Assembly: GCA_034429695.1 (NCBI GenBank)
Contig: DAOUGC010000190.1
Location: 1 to 9,426 of the forward strand
DNA length: 9,426 nucleotides
Source of the DNA: DAOUGC01 sp034429695
Lineage (GTDB): Bacteria > Chloroflexota > Anaerolineae > Anaerolineales > Anaerolineaceae
Reading direction: 5' to 3'
Position numbers and translations under genes: made by a program. Position 1 is the first letter of the stretch, and each line of letters begins with the position of its first letter. Below are positions 5,716-9,426 of this stretch, in pieces. The notes below the pieces were generated by a model. It was not told the DNA's origin, searched no databases, and was given only the letters and a program-made list of their open reading frames with translations.

Positions 5716-6510
5716 ATGAAAAAAATTTGGTTTCCCCTGTTCGCCATGCTCCTGCTGGCCGGAACCGCGCTTGTTCTGACTTCCCCCGTACAGGCCGATA
5801 ATTCCGCCCAGGTCTATTACGCCACGCCCACCCCCGATGCCGACGGGCGCATCCTGTACGTTGTGCAGGAAAATGACAACTGTCTGGGCATCTCGCTGCT
5901 CACCGGCGTGGATATCAATACTCTGCGTACCCAGAACAATCTGGACGAAGCCTGCTCCTTGATGGTGGGACAGAAGCTGTTGCTGGGAACCGTGCAGGAA
6001 CCCACCGCCACCGAAGGCCCCGCCCCCCCCGACACCCCGGTGCTGCCCACCCCCACGGCCTTTAACGGCAGCGGTCAGGTGTGCATCTACCTGTTCAACG
6101 ACATCAACGGCAATGCCGTTCCTGATGGCGGCGAGACGCAACTGGGCGGCGGTGCAGTATCACTCAGTGACAACGCCGGCAAGGTATCTTTGACCGGCGA
6201 CACCCAGGAAGGCGCGGCGCCACTGTGCTATTCTGAAATCCCCGAGGGCGATTACAACATCAGCGTGGCGCCCCCCGAGGGCTTCAATTCCACCACCGCC
6301 ATGAACTTCCCCCTGGTTGTCAAAGCAGGTGATTCTCATTCCATCAACTTTGGCGCACAGGTCGGTTCGCAGGGCCCGGTGGATGACCCCGGGGCAGGGC
6401 AAACCACCAGCACCTCGCCATTGCTTGCCATTCTGGGCGGCATGTTGCTTTTGGGCGGCGTTGGCCTGGGGATTTACGTTTGGCGCATGAAAGGCAGTTT
6501 CAGCGGATAA
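5716..6510 (+). CDS. Secreted LysM / SdrD-like membrane-anchored protein
   Basis: The 264-residue surface protein has a signal peptide (MKKIW start, hydrophobic 6-22, likely cut after VQA at 27). A LysM-like domain (about 47-91) binds peptidoglycan-type glycans in known families. A Pro/Thr linker (92-114) follows. A beta-sandwich of the SdrD-B/carboxypeptidase-like type (about 121-213) carries FNDINGNAVPDGGE, with acidic positions 129, 131, 133, 137 and 140 suited to calcium binding. A C-terminal membrane helix (about 235-256) ends in basic RMKGSFSG. Cys56/Cys80 and Cys123/Cys171 could form a disulfide in each domain. It should be anchored with both domains outside. The start is ATG 5716, which begins the signal peptide. 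The frame is open further upstream only within recN. No strong Shine-Dalgarno is seen. It has its own promoter and terminator, so it is a single-gene unit. The exact role is unknown. Confidence 0.82.
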   Translation: MKKIWFPLFAMLLLAGTALVLTSPVQADNSAQVYYATPTPDADGRILYVVQENDNCLGISLLTGVDINTLRTQNNLDEACSLMVGQKLLLGTVQEPTATEGPAPPDTPVLPTPTAFNGSGQVCIYLFNDINGNAVPDGGETQLGGGAVSLSDNAGKVSLTGDTQEGAAPLCYSEIPEGDYNISVAPPEGFNSTTAMNFPLVVKAGDSHSINFGAQVGSQGPVDDPGAGQTTSTSPLLAILGGMLLLGGVGLGIYVWRMKGSFSG

Positions 6511-6534
6511 CATTTGTTTTTATCACGCACTCAC

Positions 6535-6576
6535 CACCCCGCGCCACCGGATAACGGCTCGCGGGGTGTTCTTTTT
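6535..6576 (+). terminator. Intrinsic terminator after the LysM gene
   Basis: CACCCCGCG (6535-6543) pairs perfectly with CGCGGGGTG (6560-6568), giving a nine-base-pair stem, followed by TTCTTTTT. The 16-base loop contains a further CCG/CGG pairing. It separates the LysM gene from the GNAT-like gene. Confidence 0.88.
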
Positions 6577-6602
6577 CAATCCTTTATCGGGCAGCTAAAT
6601 AT

Positions 6603-6631
6603 TTGTCCCGCTTTACCGCTCATGGTACAAT
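6603..6631 (+). promoter_or_regulatory. Promoter of the GNAT-like gene
   Basis: TTGTCC (6603-6608) and TACAAT (6626-6631) are 17 bases apart. TG at 6623-6624 makes an extended -10. Transcription should start near 6638. The promoter sits just downstream of the terminator, which agrees with the start of a new unit. Confidence 0.75.
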
Positions 6632-6637
6632 CATAAA

Positions 6638-6735
6638 AACTGGGGGCATGAAGCGATTTCCGGCCCCCGAGGGATTTAACCACCACTGAACAGCGGGAAA
6701 TCGCCAGTGGAATATTGCGATTGGAAAATCAACGA
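6638..6735 (+). other. Structured leader of the GNAT-like gene
   Basis: This is a leader of about 98 nt with two predicted stem-loops. The first is GGGGGC (6642-6647) with GCCCCC (6663-6668). The second is CCACTG (6683-6688) with CAGTGG (6705-6710), continued after a four-base bulge by GCG (6693-6695) with CGC (6702-6704). A 13-codon ORF (6648-6689, MKRFPAPEGFNHH) runs through the first stem and stops inside the second. It matches no riboswitch class I recognise. The regulatory role is inference. Confidence 0.4.
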
Positions 6736-7734
6736 ATGAACGTCAGGGAGCTTGCCTGGCATGATCTGGTAACCCTCTACAAATATCGCGGTGAGATCCT
6801 TGCGCTGGACAAGACCCAGCTCCTCACCCGCGGCAGCCCCATCGGGTTTGCGGCATCGCTGACCACGCTGCACCCTGCCTACAGCACCTATTCCAGCATT
6901 GTGCGCGGTGATAAATCCATCCAGCCCTTGATGGGCAGCATGCAGTACCGAATGGGCAACCGCTCGGCGCGTCTGTCTTATTTGGCGCCGGAACGGGCAA
7001 TTGCCACTCCAGCCCTCAACCTGCTGCTGGAGGATATGGCTGCCCATGCCGGTGATTGGGGAGCGCTCACCCTGCTGGCTGAACTTGAAGAAACCTCGCC
7101 TGCTTTTGAAGCCGTGCGCAAAGCAGGATTCAATGTATATGCATGGCAACGCATCTGGCGCTTTACTGGCAGCGGCTCGAACGGCAATGGATCCGGCGAT
7201 GCCCCAACCAGAACAGTGTGGAAACCGGCCGTCAGTCTGGACGAAATTCCTGTTCGCAACCTGTACCAATGTCTGGTCCCCCCTTTGGTGCAAGGTGCTG
7301 AGGCTTTCCCCAATGAACGGCTGCAGCCCCGTATCACTTATCAGGGGCTGGTGTATCGGCAGGATGATGAAGTTCTCGGATTTGTGGAGACCAACCATGG
7401 ACCTCAAGGTATTTTTCTAAACCCCATTATTCATCCTTCGGTGAGTAACGCTGGAGGATTGCTGTCTGCCCTGTGCGAACAGCTTTCTCCACTGTTGGGC
7501 CGGCCCATTTACCTGGCGGTGCGATCATACCAGGCGTGGCTGGAACCCCTGTTGAACAATCTGGCCGCCGAGCCGGGCATGCGCACCGCACTGCTGGTGA
7601 AACATCTGGCGCGCCTGCAACGTTCAACCGTCACCAGCCCGCGTTTGGGCGTGATCGACAAAGTGAAAACCGAACCCGGCGCGAGCATCACGCGCCAGTC
7701 GTCGCGCAGCAATGCCACGACGGCTCACGATTGA
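6736..7734 (+). CDS. Two-lobed GNAT-like protein
   Basis: I read 332 residues from ATG 6736, supported weakly by GGAAA nine bases upstream. In-frame TTG codons at 6715 and 6721 are alternatives. The protein has two lobes joined by a Gly/Ser/Asn linker (about 144-157). The N-lobe (1-143) ends in ALTLLAELEETSPAFEAVRKAGFNVYAWQRIWRF, which looks like the end of an acyltransferase fold. The C-lobe (about 158-300) has EVLGFVETNHGPQGIFLNPIIHP followed by a helix and RPIYLAVRSYQAWLEPLLNNL, typical of the second half of a GNAT domain. The canonical acetyl-CoA loop (Q/RxxGxG/A) is not clear in either lobe, so catalysis is uncertain. The last 35 residues are polar and probably disordered. No signal peptide is seen. 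The substrate is unknown. Confidence 0.6.
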   Translation: MNVRELAWHDLVTLYKYRGEILALDKTQLLTRGSPIGFAASLTTLHPAYSTYSSIVRGDKSIQPLMGSMQYRMGNRSARLSYLAPERAIATPALNLLLEDMAAHAGDWGALTLLAELEETSPAFEAVRKAGFNVYAWQRIWRFTGSGSNGNGSGDAPTRTVWKPAVSLDEIPVRNLYQCLVPPLVQGAEAFPNERLQPRITYQGLVYRQDDEVLGFVETNHGPQGIFLNPIIHPSVSNAGGLLSALCEQLSPLLGRPIYLAVRSYQAWLEPLLNNLAAEPGMRTALLVKHLARLQRSTVTSPRLGVIDKVKTEPGASITRQSSRSNATTAHD

Positions 7735-7753
7735 ACCTTTTTTGATCATTCCG

Positions 7754-7778
7754 TGCGGCTGGTACATCAAGAGCCGCA
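7754..7778 (+). repeat. Stem-loop between the GNAT-like gene and the ATPase gene
   Basis: TGCGGCT (7754-7760) pairs with AGCCGCA (7772-7778) around an 11-base loop. T6 (7738-7743) lies before it, not after it, so it is not a standard terminator for the + strand. It sits just upstream of the AGGTGG at 7782-7787 that likely ribosome-binds the ATPase start, so it may influence its translation or stabilise the message. Confidence 0.45.
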
Positions 7779-7798
7779 TACAGGTGGATAAGAGTTTT

Positions 7799-9426
7799 AT
7801 GACACAAAGAAGAATAACTGATGATTTGCAGGCGCTCATGAGCGTCCTGCCGCCGCATATCGCCCAGGCGGTCAAGGAAATCAACAACCAGGACAATCTC
7901 CTGGAAATCGTCATGGACCTGGGTCGGGTGCCTTTCGCGCGTTATGTGGATGGCGAAGTACAGTTGACCGACCAGGAGATTACAGAAGAAGACATCAAAC
8001 TGGTCACCGAGCGTATCGGTGCATTTGACGCCGACAACCGCGCCGGTCTGGAACGCACCCTGCACCGCATCTCAGCCATTCGCAGCCGACGCGGGCACAT
8101 CGTTGGGCTTACTTCGCGCGTTGGCCGCGCTGTGTACGGCACAATCGACATCATCGAGGACCTGATCACATCGGACAAAAGCGTATTGATCCTCGGCCAG
8201 CCTGGCATCGGCAAGACCACCATGCTGCGCGAATCAGCGCGCATCCTGGCTGAAAAGAAACGCGTAATCATCGTTGACACCTCAAACGAAATCGGCGGCG
8301 ACGGCGATGTGCCCCACCCTGCGGTGGGCAAGGCGCGCCGCATGCAAGTTGCCATGCCATCGCTGCAGCACGAGGTGATGATCGAGGCGGTGGAAAATCA
8401 CAATCCCGAAGTGATCGTGATCGACGAGATTGGCCGCGAGCAGGAAGCCCAGGCCGCCCGCACCATCGCAGAACGCGGTGTGCAACTGGTGGGCACTGCC
8501 CACGGGCGCACGCTGGAAAACCTGCTGCTCAATCCAACCCTCTCAGACCTGATCGGCGGCATCGAAAGCGTCACCCTGTCTGACGAGGAAGCCCGCCGGC
8601 GCGGCACACAGAAAACCGTGCTGGAACGGCGCGCCCCACCCACTTTTGACGTGTTGATCGAGATCCAGGAGCGCGACTACCTGGTGATCCACGCCGACGT
8701 TTCCACCGCGGTGGACGCCCTGCTGCGCGGCTACCCACCCCAGCCGGAGATCCGCTACCGCGACCAGGACGGCAACCTGCACATTGAGAAACCGAGCATC
8801 CCCGCCCTGCCCCCACGCCCGCTGGGCCGCGAGCCTGCCAATGGCGGCACTCGTCGGGGAGACCGCACCCCCTCCCGCGAGATGGCCAGCGGACCGGTGC
8901 GGCGGGATAACCGCGAAGTGCGCCGCGATGAAGAGCTGGAATTGCCACTTTATCACGGTGAGATTTCCGGCCAATATTCCGGAGATGTGTCGCGCGTCCA
9001 GCCCATCAAGGTGTACCCATACGGGTTGGCCCGCAGCCGGCTGGTACAGGCCGCCAAACGGCTTGGCTTGCCCGTGCTGGTGGTCCGGGACCTGGCAGAT
9101 GCCGAAGTGCTCATCACCCTGCGCACCTATTACCGCAACCGGCAGCAGCCCATCGTTGAAGCTGAGGACCGCGGCATGCCCATTTATGTATTGCGCGCCA
9201 ACACCATCAGCCAGATGGAACAATCACTGGCTGAGATGTTCAACCTGAGCGTTGAGACCAACTCGGGCAATGGCAATGCCGACAGCATCTCCATTCAAAC
9301 CCGCCAGGCAATTGATACGGTACTCAACGGGCAGCGCTGGGTGGACCTGCCGCCCGCCACCGCCGCCGTGCGGCGCATGCAGCATGAGATGGCCCGTCAG
9401 GCGCAACTGGTGTCCCATTCCTACGG
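7799..9426 (+). CDS. AAA ATPase with R3H domain (3' end outside window)
   Basis: 542 residues are visible and the frame is still open at the window edge. The N-terminal part (1-110) includes a helical LPPHIAQAV stretch and precedes a RecA/SpoIIIAA-like ATPase: Walker A GQPGIGKTT (133-141), VDTSNEIGGDGD (159-170), Walker B VIVIDEIG (205-212) and GTAHGRTLENLL (232-243). The chain then has a polar, Arg/Glu-rich linker (about 333-385), a second mixed alpha/beta domain (about 400-485), and the start of an R3H domain, RRMQHEMARQAQLVSHSY (525-542), the single-strand nucleic-acid-binding motif with its Arg and His present. It resembles the Ycf45/SpoIIIAA-like AAA-R3H proteins of cyanobacteria and Chloroflexota. 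Only a few tens of residues should be missing. ATG 7799 follows AGGTGG (7782-7787). Its cellular role is unknown to me. Confidence 0.88.
   Translation, partial: MTQRRITDDLQALMSVLPPHIAQAVKEINNQDNLLEIVMDLGRVPFARYVDGEVQLTDQEITEEDIKLVTERIGAFDADNRAGLERTLHRISAIRSRRGHIVGLTSRVGRAVYGTIDIIEDLITSDKSVLILGQPGIGKTTMLRESARILAEKKRVIIVDTSNEIGGDGDVPHPAVGKARRMQVAMPSLQHEVMIEAVENHNPEVIVIDEIGREQEAQAARTIAERGVQLVGTAHGRTLENLLLNPTLSDLIGGIESVTLSDEEARRRGTQKTVLERRAPPTFDVLIEIQERDYLVIHADVSTAVDALLRGYPPQPEIRYRDQDGNLHIEKPSIPALPPRPLGREPANGGTRRGDRTPSREMASGPVRRDNREVRRDEELELPLYHGEISGQYSGDVSRVQPIKVYPYGLARSRLVQAAKRLGLPVLVVRDLADAEVLITLRTYYRNRQQPIVEAEDRGMPIYVLRANTISQMEQSLAEMFNLSVETNSGNGNADSISIQTRQAIDTVLNGQRWVDLPPATAAVRRMQHEMARQAQLVSHSY

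Noticed and set aside
7700..7743. Terminator after the GNAT-like gene
   Set aside because: CGTCG/CGACG is only five pairs and the T6 run is 15 bases beyond the stem, which does not fit an intrinsic terminator.
7742..7768. Promoter for the ATPase gene (TTGATC and TACATC)
   Set aside because: The spacing of 15 and the poor -10 are too weak to call. Cotranscription with the GNAT-like gene is equally possible.

Overview
The window reads as ordinary, gene-dense bacterial chromosome, moderately GC-rich, with every gene on the + strand. My best guess at the source is Chloroflexota, probably Anaerolineae. This rests on remembered protein style and gene company: a bacterial translin-family protein beside ssb, DUF3467, a LysM/TPTP-linker surface protein, and an AAA-R3H ATPase. 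No search was run.

Layout. (1) 1-195: leader region with two mini-hairpins, a possible promoter and a strong Shine-Dalgarno. (2) 196-1583: tight cluster of ssb, a DUF3467 protein and a translin/TRAX-family protein. (3) 1697-2459: two ORFs separated by one base that together carry a complete set of Cas4-type PD-(D/E)XK nuclease motifs. Each has one transmembrane segment at the split point. No CRISPR array or other cas gene is present. (4) 2482-5654: an extended -10 promoter so close to the nadK start that the mRNA is probably leaderless, then nadK, a B-box zinc-finger membrane protein and recN, joined by an ATGA overlap and a 10-base gap. (5) 5652-6576: a second copy of the same nine-base promoter element, which uses the recN stop codon as its TG motif, then a secreted LysM/SdrD-like membrane-anchored protein closed by a strong intrinsic terminator. 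(6) 6603-7734: a good promoter, a structured leader of about 100 nt with a possible 13-codon ORF, and a two-lobed GNAT-like protein. (7) 7799-end: a large AAA ATPase whose R3H motif is just being reached when the window ends.

Functionally, much of the window concerns nucleic acids: SSB, a translin-like protein, a Cas4-like nuclease, RecN, and an ATPase with an R3H single-strand-binding domain. nadK next to recN is a known bacterial neighbourhood. The most unusual item is the split, membrane-anchored Cas4-like pair. If both chains are made, the four cluster-ligand cysteines and the active-site residues are divided between them, so a working nuclease would need to be a heterodimer assembled at the membrane. 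That is an inference from motifs, not a demonstrated system.
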